Shown: one piece after another, positions 17,258 through 24,510 of the stretch | How positions within the stretch are numbered: the first letter of the stretch is position 1 | How the letters are laid out: each line of letters begins with the position of its first letter | Assembly: GCF_023630255.1 (NCBI RefSeq) | Contig: NZ_JALPRS010000001.1 | Span: 1,674,001 to 1,738,000, forward strand | Length of the DNA: 64,000 bases | From: Pontibacter deserti | Lineage (GTDB): Bacteria; Bacteroidota; Bacteroidia; Cytophagales; Hymenobacteraceae | Direction: 5' to 3' | Notes under the pieces: model-generated | Database searches by the model: none | The model's input: only the letters and a program-made list of their open reading frames with translations | Told to the model about the DNA's origin: nothing | Made by a program: the position numbers and the translations under genes

Positions 17258-19117
17258 TTATTTCTTGCTGGCCCGCATATCCATCAGCTGCACAGCTTTT
17301 ACAAGCTTCACAAACTCACCGCGGTTACCGTCTTCATCTTTGCCACGGGCCTGTTGAGCCAGCTCCAGCACCTGGTTATAGTTGGCCGAGCCTTTGAATT
17401 TAGAGTCGCGGAGCAACATACCATAGGCCGCCACTGCCGCCGAGAATTTATAGTTGTCGGATAGTTTTTCAGGGGCTATGGTTTGGGTGGTAACTATAGT
17501 TTGCAGCAGTTTACTCTGGCTGCCAGCCGGTTCTTTGTAGCGCAGTTTCAGAGTCAGCAGTTCGTTAGTAGTGGCAGCTTTCTTGTTCAGTTGCGTTTGC
17601 TGGTATTTCAGGTCATCTACTTTCTGCAGTTCTGTCTTATTGTTTTTACTATTAGCAGGCACTATCTCGTAAAGCGCTGTTACGCTATGGCCGCTGCCCA
17701 TGTCGCCGGCATCTTTCTTGTCGTTATTAAAGTCTTCGTTCTGCAGCGCGCGGTTCTCGTAACCGATCAAACGGTAAGCTTGTACATGAGCCGGGTTAAA
17801 CTCCAGTTGCAGCTTCACGTCTTTTGCAATGGTAAACAACGTGCCACCAAACTCATTTACAAATACTTTTTTGGCTTCCAGAATATTATCGATGTAGGCA
17901 TAGTTTCCGTTGCCTTTGTCAGCTAGTTGCTCCATACGCGAGTCTTTCAGGTTGCCTGTTCCGAAGCCAAGTACAGTCAGGAAAACACCGGTTTCCCGTT
18001 TCTTCTCGATCAGTCTTTCCAGTTCTCCAGAGCTCGACACGCCCACGTTAAAATCGCCGTCTGTAGCAAGTATTACCCGGTTGTTTCCGCCTTTAATAAA
18101 ATGTTTTTCCGCTTCTTTGTAAGCCAGGTTTATACCTGCTGCACCGGCTGTACTTCCGCCTGCTTCCAGGGCTTCAATAGCAGTTAGCATTTCAGCTTTT
18201 TTATTGGTTGATGGCAGTACCAGTCCGGCGGCCCCGGCATAGACAACTATAGCTACCTTATCCTGAGGACGCAACTGATCTACCAGCATCTTAAATCCTG
18301 ACTTTACCAATGGCAACTTATCTTCACTCATCATCGAACCCGACACATCTATCAAAAACACGATGTTAGAAGCAGGCAGGTTATCGGTCGGGATTTCTTT
18401 GCCCTGTAAGCCAATGTGCAACAGTAAATTCTCTTTGTTCCAGGGGCAGGCAGCCAGCTCTGTCGTTACTGAAAAAGGATGTTCTTTGATTGGTTGCGGA
18501 TAGTCATAATCAAAGTAATTGATCATTTCTTCGATGCGCACGGCATCAGCAGGCGGTAGTTGCCCATCATTTATAAAGCGGCGCACGTTGCTGTACGAAG
18601 CATTGTCCACGTCTATAGAGAAGGTTGAAAGCGGGTTATTTTTGGCCTCCAGGAAAATGCTTTCCTGGATATTCTGATATTCTTCGGTGTTGAAGACTGG
18701 GGGCGCGTAACTGAATGTAGCCTGATCAGCAACTGCAGTTACCCCAATAACTTTACCGGCTAGCGCTCTGTTTATTCGTTTACTATAGCCAGTTACCACT
18801 ACTTCTTCCAATTGTCGTCCATCAACTTCCAGGGCAACGTTGATAACCGAATCTTTTTTTATAGTTACGTCTTTGCTCTTGTACCCTATGTAGCGGAATG
18901 TAAGTGTCTTGTCAGAGTTAGAAACCAGCAATTTGTAGTTACCGGTGGCATCGGTTGCTGTGCCTTTGGTCGTTCCTTTTATAGTTATTGTTACTCCAGG
19001 TAAACCTTGAGCAGAGGCGGCATCAGTTACTTTACCGGTTATAGTTCTGTCCTGAGCTAAAGTGGTGCAGGCGATCAGCAGGAGGCTGAATAAGAGAATG
19101 TAGATGTGCTTTTTCAT
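17258..19117 (-). CDS. VWA-domain protein of the YfbK type with CarboxypepD_reg N-terminus
   Basis: The start at 19117 (MKKHIYILLFSLLLIAC) was preferred over 19168 because it begins at the signal peptide, giving 619 residues. Cleavage is either at LIAC (lipoprotein) or after TLAQ. A CarboxypepD_reg domain (about 24-98) ends in RQLEEVVVTGYSK. The YfbK-type N-domain follows (NTEEYQNIQESIF, PLSTFSIDVDNASY, VRIEEMINYF). The VWA domain has its MIDAS DVSGS at 257-261, and the C-terminal region is DUF3520-like. YfbK proteins are envelope metal-dependent adhesion proteins of unknown partner. It is divergent from the ECF sigma factor at 19236 and shares its N-terminal module with the anti-sigma protein, so the three probably form one response locus. 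Confidence 0.88.
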   Translation of the reverse strand: MKKHIYILLFSLLLIACTTLAQDRTITGKVTDAASAQGLPGVTITIKGTTKGTATDATGNYKLLVSNSDKTLTFRYIGYKSKDVTIKKDSVINVALEVDGRQLEEVVVTGYSKRINRALAGKVIGVTAVADQATFSYAPPVFNTEEYQNIQESIFLEAKNNPLSTFSIDVDNASYSNVRRFINDGQLPPADAVRIEEMINYFDYDYPQPIKEHPFSVTTELAACPWNKENLLLHIGLQGKEIPTDNLPASNIVFLIDVSGSMMSEDKLPLVKSGFKMLVDQLRPQDKVAIVVYAGAAGLVLPSTNKKAEMLTAIEALEAGGSTAGAAGINLAYKEAEKHFIKGGNNRVILATDGDFNVGVSSSGELERLIEKKRETGVFLTVLGFGTGNLKDSRMEQLADKGNGNYAYIDNILEAKKVFVNEFGGTLFTIAKDVKLQLEFNPAHVQAYRLIGYENRALQNEDFNNDKKDAGDMGSGHSVTALYEIVPANSKNNKTELQKVDDLKYQQTQLNKKAATTNELLTLKLRYKEPAGSQSKLLQTIVTTQTIAPEKLSDNYKFSAAVAAYGMLLRDSKFKGSANYNQVLELAQQARGKDEDGNRGEFVKLVKAVQLMDMRASKK

Positions 19118-19235
19118 GGCTGTTTGTGTTTGGTTTCTATGATGATGCAGCACTCCACACGATTCCATAAATAAATATTAAAAATTTTTAATTGATCGAT
19201 TTTGTGTTTCTTTAAATCAGCAATCCAACTATAGT

Positions 19236-19823
19236 ATGTTCCTCAAATTCTTTAAAAAGGCCGACCCACCCGACGACCTGCAACTGGTGCAACAGTACCG
19301 GGCGACAGGCGATATGGATTGCCTTGGCGAGCTTTTTGAGCGACATACCGAAATGGTATACCTGGTTTGCCTGAAGTACCTGCGCGACGAAGAAGAAAGC
19401 AAAGACGCTACCATGCAGGTTTTCGAAAGCCTGACCGACCTACTGCTGAAACACGACATCGCTAATTTTAAAAGCTGGCTACACGTAATTACAAAAAACC
19501 ATTGCCTGATGCAGCTTCGGGCTAAAAAAGGGAAAGAACAGGTAAGCTTAGAAGATGCTTCGCCGCCATTTATGGAAAACAGCGATCTTTTTCATCTTAG
19601 TGATGCTGAACGGAAAGACCAGGACGAAAAGCTACTGGCACAAGGGCTGGAAACACTGCCGCCAGAGCAACGGACTTGTGTAGAGCTGTTTTACCTGCAG
19701 CAAAAGAGTTATAAAGAGATTGCCGTGCAAACCGGCTGCGACCTGAACAAAGTAAAAAGTTACATACAGAACGGTAAACGGAACCTGAAACTATACATGG
19801 AGAAACACCATGAACCACGCTAA
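19236..19823 (+). CDS. ECF-type RNA polymerase sigma factor
   Basis: The protein has 195 residues. Region sigma2 (about 15-90) has LGELFERHTEMVYLVCLKYL and the helix DEEESKDATMQVFESL. Region sigma4 (about 135-188) has LPPEQRTCVELFYLQQKSYKEI and the recognition helix DLNKVKSYIQNGKRNL. There is no sigma3, as expected for an ECF factor. It directs RNA polymerase to a stress or envelope regulon. Its stop codon overlaps the start of the anti-sigma gene by 14 nt (19810-19823), so translation is coupled and the pair should be made in equal amounts. It is divergent from the VWA gene across 118 bp, where autoregulation would be expected. Confidence 0.93.
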   Translation: MFLKFFKKADPPDDLQLVQQYRATGDMDCLGELFERHTEMVYLVCLKYLRDEEESKDATMQVFESLTDLLLKHDIANFKSWLHVITKNHCLMQLRAKKGKEQVSLEDASPPFMENSDLFHLSDAERKDQDEKLLAQGLETLPPEQRTCVELFYLQQKSYKEIAVQTGCDLNKVKSYIQNGKRNLKLYMEKHHEPR

Positions 19824-21138
19824 CTACCCCATACACTTCGGTGCAGACGGGCACCCGACCCTGGAATTGCTGCGGCAGTCCCAGGAAGGCTTACTGTCGC
19901 CTGCGCTGAGCCATCAGCTGGAACGCCACCTGCTGGACTGTGAACTATGCGCGGACATAGCCGAAGGCATGACTTTATCAGATGCAACTCAAACTAATGC
20001 CGCCATTGCTGACATTAAGCAGCGTATGGCAGCAAAAGAAGAGAAACGCACTGCCGCTTTCTGGTTTTCCGATTGGCGTGCTGTGGCCGCAGTATTTGTG
20101 TTGATGTGCTCTGTCGTAATGGTGGTTTATTACCAATATACTAACCTAAAAACTACTTCAGAAACTATAGCTGTTGAAAAAACTGAAACGAAGCAGCCCG
20201 AAACTATAGTTAAATTCTCACCGCCAGCACCTATAGTTCATGAGGAAACGATTGAAGAGGCACAAACCATAGTTAAACCAAAGCTAAATGCAGCTAAACC
20301 AGTAATTGCTGCTGATAGTTATGCTTATGCTGAGACTGAAGATGAAGTTTTTCTGGATGTAGAAACCTTAACTGAAATAGCAGATGCAGAAATAACTGAA
20401 TCAGTAGCTTTGGAAGAACTTACACTAGACCTAAAAAAGGACAGCGTGGCAAGTATAGCTACTGCTAAAACAAAAGCCAGGATTGCCGCTGCAGCTCCGC
20501 AAATGAGTTTTGAAAGAGCCTTGGAAGGCCGGGTAGCAGGAGTAGCATTACAACGGAAGTCAGGCACATCAAATGTAGTGCAAGGTAAGGTTACTGATGC
20601 TACCGGTAATCCGTTGCCGGGCGTAATGGTGCAGGTAAAAGGTACGATGCAAGGTGTATCAACTGATGCTGATGGTAATTTCTCAATTCAAATGCCTGAA
20701 GGTAAAAACGTATTGAGCTTCCGCTACATTGGCTATGAAACAAAAGAGCAACCGATTGACAGTGCCACCAATTTATTAGCTATAAACCTGCAGCCAGACA
20801 ACAGGCAGCTATCGGAAGTTGTAGTTACTGGTTATAGCAAACCTACTGCGGCTCCGATTATCGAAAAACCCAAACCAACTATAGGCACCCGCGCTTACAA
20901 ACTATACATAAAAAACGAGCAGCGAATATTACCTGTATCAGTCAAAGGTCGAGTTATAGTTGGTTTTACTGTCTCTGAAAAAGGGCAGTTGGAGAATGTG
21001 CGTGTGCTGCGAAGCCTGAACCCGGAAGCGGATGCAGAAGCTATGAGATTGATTCAACAAGGTCCGGCCTGGGAGCCTGCTATGCAAAATGAAAATCCTA
21101 TGGCGCAGCAGGTGAAGGTGGTGGTTAGGTTTAGGTAA
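19810..21138 (+). CDS. Composite anti-sigma factor: zinc-finger head, TM helix, CarboxypepD_reg, TonB C-terminal domain
   Basis: The protein has 442 residues. An N-terminal anti-sigma zinc finger has His40-x3-Cys44-x2-Cys47 (ERHLLDCELC). One membrane helix lies at about 90-109. An acidic, Thr/Glu-rich periplasmic stretch runs from about 110 to 230. A short plug-like motif (ERALEGRVAGVALQRKSG, 235-252) precedes a CarboxypepD_reg domain at 256-330. EVVVTGYSK follows at 336-344. A TonB C-terminal domain fills about 375-442 (GRVIVGFTVSEKGQLENVRV... VKVVVRF). The topology is cytosolic head and periplasmic tail, as in both anti-sigma factors and TonB. It presumably holds the adjacent sigma factor and senses an envelope partner through the TonB-like domain. 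That role is inference; the domains are clear. Confidence 0.85.
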   Translation: MNHANYPIHFGADGHPTLELLRQSQEGLLSPALSHQLERHLLDCELCADIAEGMTLSDATQTNAAIADIKQRMAAKEEKRTAAFWFSDWRAVAAVFVLMCSVVMVVYYQYTNLKTTSETIAVEKTETKQPETIVKFSPPAPIVHEETIEEAQTIVKPKLNAAKPVIAADSYAYAETEDEVFLDVETLTEIADAEITESVALEELTLDLKKDSVASIATAKTKARIAAAAPQMSFERALEGRVAGVALQRKSGTSNVVQGKVTDATGNPLPGVMVQVKGTMQGVSTDADGNFSIQMPEGKNVLSFRYIGYETKEQPIDSATNLLAINLQPDNRQLSEVVVTGYSKPTAAPIIEKPKPTIGTRAYKLYIKNEQRILPVSVKGRVIVGFTVSEKGQLENVRVLRSLNPEADAEAMRLIQQGPAWEPAMQNENPMAQQVKVVVRFR

Positions 21139-21156
21139 AACTATAAATTCATACAA

Positions 21157-21789
21157 GTGACTTCAACAAATGCTGTAAAATCAATATGGGAAAAACTGGT
21201 TTTGAAGTATACTTCAGACTTATTCCTGATTGAAGAACTTTGGCTTGAACTAAAAGAGTCCTATACTTCAGTCGATCGTTATTATCACAATTTTGAGCAT
21301 ATTAACTTGATGCTAGAACTGGCGGAGAAGTATAGCCAACTTATAAGCCAACAGCATCAGTTAATTTTCGCTATCTTTTATCATGATGTAATCTATAAGG
21401 CTACCAGGTCAGATAATGAAGAGAAAAGTGCAGCTTTAGCAGTTAAAAGGTTACGGGAGTTAGGCTTCCCTGAAGAAGCGACTGCTGAAGTGCATGAAAT
21501 GATTTTGGCGACAAAAAAGCATTTACAAAGCAATAAATCTGATACCAACTTAATTTTGGATTTTGACCTGGCTATACTTGGTTCGGATTGGGAAAGCTAC
21601 CATAATTATACACAGCAGATACGGAAAGAATACAGCTTTTATCCTGATATGCTTTACCGTCCTGGCCGGGCAAAAGTACTGAAGCACTTTCTTCAGCAAC
21701 CGTGTATCTACAAAACTGCTGTATTCCGTGATGCGCTTGAACTCAAAGCCCGTGAAAATCTAACAAAAGAACTGAATCTTTTAAGATAA
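21157..21789 (+). CDS. HD-superfamily metal-dependent hydrolase (predicted)
   Basis: The protein has 210 residues from a GTG start, as no in-frame ATG precedes the conserved region. The motifs YYHNFEHIN, FAIFYHDVIY (HD pair) and LDFDLAILG, with RPGRAKVLKHFL near the end, match the COG4339 group of predicted HD phosphohydrolases. These bind metal through His and the HD dyad and probably act on a nucleotide or small phosphate ester in the cytosol. No substrate is known. It lies 18 bp after the anti-sigma stop codon, so it may be the third gene of the sigma operon, although no functional link is evident. Confidence 0.8.
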   Translation: MTSTNAVKSIWEKLVLKYTSDLFLIEELWLELKESYTSVDRYYHNFEHINLMLELAEKYSQLISQQHQLIFAIFYHDVIYKATRSDNEEKSAALAVKRLRELGFPEEATAEVHEMILATKKHLQSNKSDTNLILDFDLAILGSDWESYHNYTQQIRKEYSFYPDMLYRPGRAKVLKHFLQQPCIYKTAVFRDALELKARENLTKELNLLR

Positions 21790-21871
21790 AAAGTAAGATT
21801 CATACCCCTCACCTAAGTTACTAAACCCCGCACCTACCGTATACCTGCAAGTATAAAACTGACTAAAACCT

Positions 21872-22156
21872 ATGGAACACGAAGTAAAGCATGACCAGGA
21901 AGACCTGCGTTTTTATATAGTTATTGGCGACGAAGAAGCGGAACTTACCTATAGTTACACTGAAGAAGAAGATATGGATTTTGACCATACCTTTGTACCT
22001 GAAAGTGCCCGCGGTCAAGGTATAGCCCATAAACTGGCTCGTCACGGCCTGGATTTTGCCCGTGAAAACAACTGTAAAGCTATCGCCTCCTGCCCTGCTG
22101 TAGAAGCTTTTGTTAAGCGCCATCCCGAGTACAACGACATTATGCTGTGGCCTTAG
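21872..22156 (+). CDS. Small GNAT-type N-acetyltransferase (YjdJ-like)
   Basis: The protein has 94 residues. It is the short GNAT form (COG2388): EEAELTYSYTEEEDMDFDHTFVPESARGQG gives strands 3 and 4, and ARGQGIAHKLARHGLDFAREN is the acetyl-CoA loop with its R/Q-x-x-G-x-[AG] signature. The last strand reads CKAIASCPAVEAFVKRHPEY. Such proteins transfer acetyl from acetyl-CoA to an unknown amine. It stands alone, 82 bp after the HD gene and 121 bp before pepD. No promoter was clear. Confidence 0.85.
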   Translation: MEHEVKHDQEDLRFYIVIGDEEAELTYSYTEEEDMDFDHTFVPESARGQGIAHKLARHGLDFARENNCKAIASCPAVEAFVKRHPEYNDIMLWP

Positions 22157-22277
22157 CCGGTCAACTATAAAACCTGCAATTAATACCGTTTCTGTATTCA
22201 AAATTTCAGATATTTGTCTGTAACCAAATGCAAACATGCGCTGCACACTTGCTGGTGCTAGCCGCTAAAACCATACT

Positions 22278-23741
22278 ATGAACGAAGAAATAAGAGAACT
22301 TGAGCCAAAAGCGCTCTGGAACTACTTCACCGACCTGAATGCTGTACCGCGCCCGTCTAAAAAAGAAGAACGCGTGATCCAGTTCATGAAAGATTTCGGC
22401 AACAGCCTGGGTCTGGAAACAATAGTGGATGAGATTGGCAACGTAATCATTAAAAAGCCAGCCACCCCAGGCATGGAAAACCGCCAGACTGTGCTGCTGC
22501 AAAGCCACCTGGACATGGTGCATCAGAAAAACGCTGATACAACTTTTGATTTTGAAACCCAAGGCATTGAGATGTATGTGGAAGAAGATTGGGTAAAGGC
22601 AAGAGGCACCACGCTGGGCGCTGATAACGGTATCGGTGTGGCAACCATTATGGCCCTACTGGCATCTAACGACATTCCACACCCGCCACTGGAAGCATTG
22701 TTTACCATTGACGAAGAAACCGGTATGACGGGCGCTTTGGGTTTGAAAGGCGGTATGCTGGAAGCCTCCATCATGCTGAACCTGGATACCGAAGACGATA
22801 CCGAATTAACGATAGGTTGTGCAGGCGGCGTAGACGTAACGGCAACCGGAACTTATACTTCTGAAAATGCTGCTCCCAACACAACTGGCTACCGCTTAAG
22901 TATAAAAGGTTTGACAGGCGGTCACTCAGGGATGGACATACACCTGGGCCGTGGTAATGCCAATAAGCTGATAAACCGTGTGCTGGCACAGGCTGCTGAG
23001 CAGTTTGGCGTGCAGGTTGCTGAGATTGATGGCGGTAGTTTGCGTAATGCGATCCCTAGAGAGTCATTTGCTATTGTTGCTGTGGCGCAGGATCAGGCAA
23101 AGACTTTTGAAGAATTTGTAGCTGCACAAAAAGATATCCTGAAAAAGGAATACAACACCACAGATTCGAACCTGGATATAACTGTTGAAACTATAGCTAC
23201 CCCTGCGCAGGTGCTGACCAAGGATTTCCAGTATAAGTTGTTGCGCAGCATTTACGCCTGCCCGAACGGCATTTACCGCCTGAGCCCTGATATTGAGAAC
23301 CTGGTGCAGACATCGAACAACGTGGCGCGCGTGCTGGTGAAAAATGGCGAATACAGCATTCAGTGCTTAACCCGCAGCTCTGTTGACTCAGAGAAAATGG
23401 ATCTGGCAAATGCGATCAAATCAACTTTCGAACTGGCTGGTGCTGATGTTACTTTTAAAGGCCAATACCCAGGCTGGACACCGCTACCAGGTGCCGCTAT
23501 AGTTAAAGTTATGAGCGACCTGTACCGCGAGCTGTTTGACGGCGAGCCGCATGTAAACGCCTGCCACGCCGGCCTTGAGTGCGGTATAGTTGGTGGTAAT
23601 TACCCGGGTATGGAGATGATCTCTTTCGGACCAAACATCCGTGGAGCCCACTCCCCTGACGAGAAAGTACAGATCAGCTCGGTACAGAAATACTGGGGCT
23701 TCTTACTTGAAACACTGGAGCGCATTCCTGTTAAAGTATAA
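22278..23741 (+). CDS. pepD: Aminoacyl-histidine dipeptidase PepD (M20C)
   Basis: At 487 residues this is the usual length. The metal and catalytic motifs of family M20 are present: LQSHLDMVHQKN (His and Asp, 75-86), GADNGIGVA (bridging Asp), DEETGMTGA (catalytic Glu pair) and the closing NACHAGLECGIVGGNYPGM with SFGPNIRGAHSPDE. The lid domain sits at about 205-390. It is a cytosolic di-zinc enzyme that cleaves Xaa-His dipeptides such as carnosine and broader dipeptides. The start at 22278 gives the standard MNEEIRELEPKALWNYF opening. A strong terminator 23 bp downstream separates it from yczE. Confidence 0.95.
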   Translation: MNEEIRELEPKALWNYFTDLNAVPRPSKKEERVIQFMKDFGNSLGLETIVDEIGNVIIKKPATPGMENRQTVLLQSHLDMVHQKNADTTFDFETQGIEMYVEEDWVKARGTTLGADNGIGVATIMALLASNDIPHPPLEALFTIDEETGMTGALGLKGGMLEASIMLNLDTEDDTELTIGCAGGVDVTATGTYTSENAAPNTTGYRLSIKGLTGGHSGMDIHLGRGNANKLINRVLAQAAEQFGVQVAEIDGGSLRNAIPRESFAIVAVAQDQAKTFEEFVAAQKDILKKEYNTTDSNLDITVETIATPAQVLTKDFQYKLLRSIYACPNGIYRLSPDIENLVQTSNNVARVLVKNGEYSIQCLTRSSVDSEKMDLANAIKSTFELAGADVTFKGQYPGWTPLPGAAIVKVMSDLYRELFDGEPHVNACHAGLECGIVGGNYPGMEMISFGPNIRGAHSPDEKVQISSVQKYWGFLLETLERIPVKV

Positions 23742-23764
23742 AACTTATCTACATAAATTACCTT

Positions 23765-23797
23765 GAAAGCACCTGCCATAACAGGTGCTTTCTTTTT
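23765..23797 (+). terminator. Terminator of pepD
   Basis: GAAAGCACCTG (23765-23775) pairs with CAGGTGCTTTC (23782-23792) around a 6-nt loop and is followed by T5. Its tail abuts the -7 box of the next gene. Confidence 0.9.
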
Positions 23798-23804
23798 ATC
23801 TTTG
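23797..23804 (+). promoter_or_regulatory. Promoter -7 box for a probably leaderless yczE mRNA
   Basis: TATCTTTG is an exact TAnnTTTG match that begins on the last base of the pepD terminator tail. It ends 5 bp before the ATG at 23810. The expected transcription start therefore falls on or beside the start codon. The -33 position holds only a weak match (CTG inside the terminator stem). Confidence 0.5.
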
Positions 23805-23809
23805 CCGCC

Positions 23810-24448
23810 ATGAAAAACTGGATCATCCGTTATAGTTTCTTTTTTGCTGGGTTGTTGCTGTTTGGGTTTGCTAACGCGATGGCTGTGAAAGTTAAATACC
23901 TGGGCCTGCACCCCTGGGAGGTACTGAATGTGTCGCTTTTCCAGAAATTCGGCTTTAGTATTGGAACCTGGAGCGTGCTCGTTGGTCTGGCGGTGATTGC
24001 AGTTGCGTGGTTTGTGAACCGCAAGTATATCAATGTGGGTACTTTCCTGAACACACTGCTCATCGGCCCGTTCATGGACTTCTTCCTTTGGCTTGATTTT
24101 ATACCTGAAGCTACTAACGGCTGGCAAGACTATGCACAGCTTTTCACGGCTATACTTATCTCCAGTATTGCAGGCGGACTTTATGTAGCAGGCGGTGTTG
24201 GTGCGGGTCCGCGGGATGGATTCATGCTTTCGCTGTCAGAGCGTACCCGTTTATCCGTTAGCCAGGCACGGATTGTAGTAGAGTGTATAGTGTTGATTAT
24301 AGGTTACATGCTGGGTGGCCCGGTTGGTGTTGTTACGTTTCTTTATACTTTCATACAAAGTCCATTATTCCAGGTTACATTGTGCTGGTTCCAGAGATTG
24401 CGCATCTTTTTAACAGAAGACACCGCTCAGGTTCCTGTTGAGAAATAA
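23810..24448 (+). CDS. YczE/YitT-family membrane protein
   Basis: The protein has 212 residues and about five membrane helices. LFGFANAMAVKVKYLGLHPWEVLN near the start and the GGVGAGPRDGFMLSLSERT loop (about 125-143) are the hallmark of the YczE group (COG2364). The family is widespread and has no established transport or enzymatic role. The short basic C-terminal tail faces the cytosol. A TAnnTTTG box directly upstream of the ATG suggests leaderless transcription. A bidirectional terminator closes it against the phosphorylase gene on the other strand. Confidence 0.85.
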   Translation: MKNWIIRYSFFFAGLLLFGFANAMAVKVKYLGLHPWEVLNVSLFQKFGFSIGTWSVLVGLAVIAVAWFVNRKYINVGTFLNTLLIGPFMDFFLWLDFIPEATNGWQDYAQLFTAILISSIAGGLYVAGGVGAGPRDGFMLSLSERTRLSVSQARIVVECIVLIIGYMLGGPVGVVTFLYTFIQSPLFQVTLCWFQRLRIFLTEDTAQVPVEK

Positions 24449-24471
24449 TTTGTAGCTAGCTGCTATAAAAC

Positions 24472-24507
24472 AAAAAAGCCGCTCCAGTTATCTGGAGCGG
24501 CTTTTTT
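24472..24507. terminator. Bidirectional terminator between yczE and the phosphorylase gene
   Basis: GCCGCTCCAG (24478-24487) pairs with CTGGAGCGGC (24492-24501) around TTAT. A6 precedes and T6 follows, so it works in both directions. It lies 3 bp from the phosphorylase stop codon. Confidence 0.93.
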
Positions 24508-24510
24508 GTT

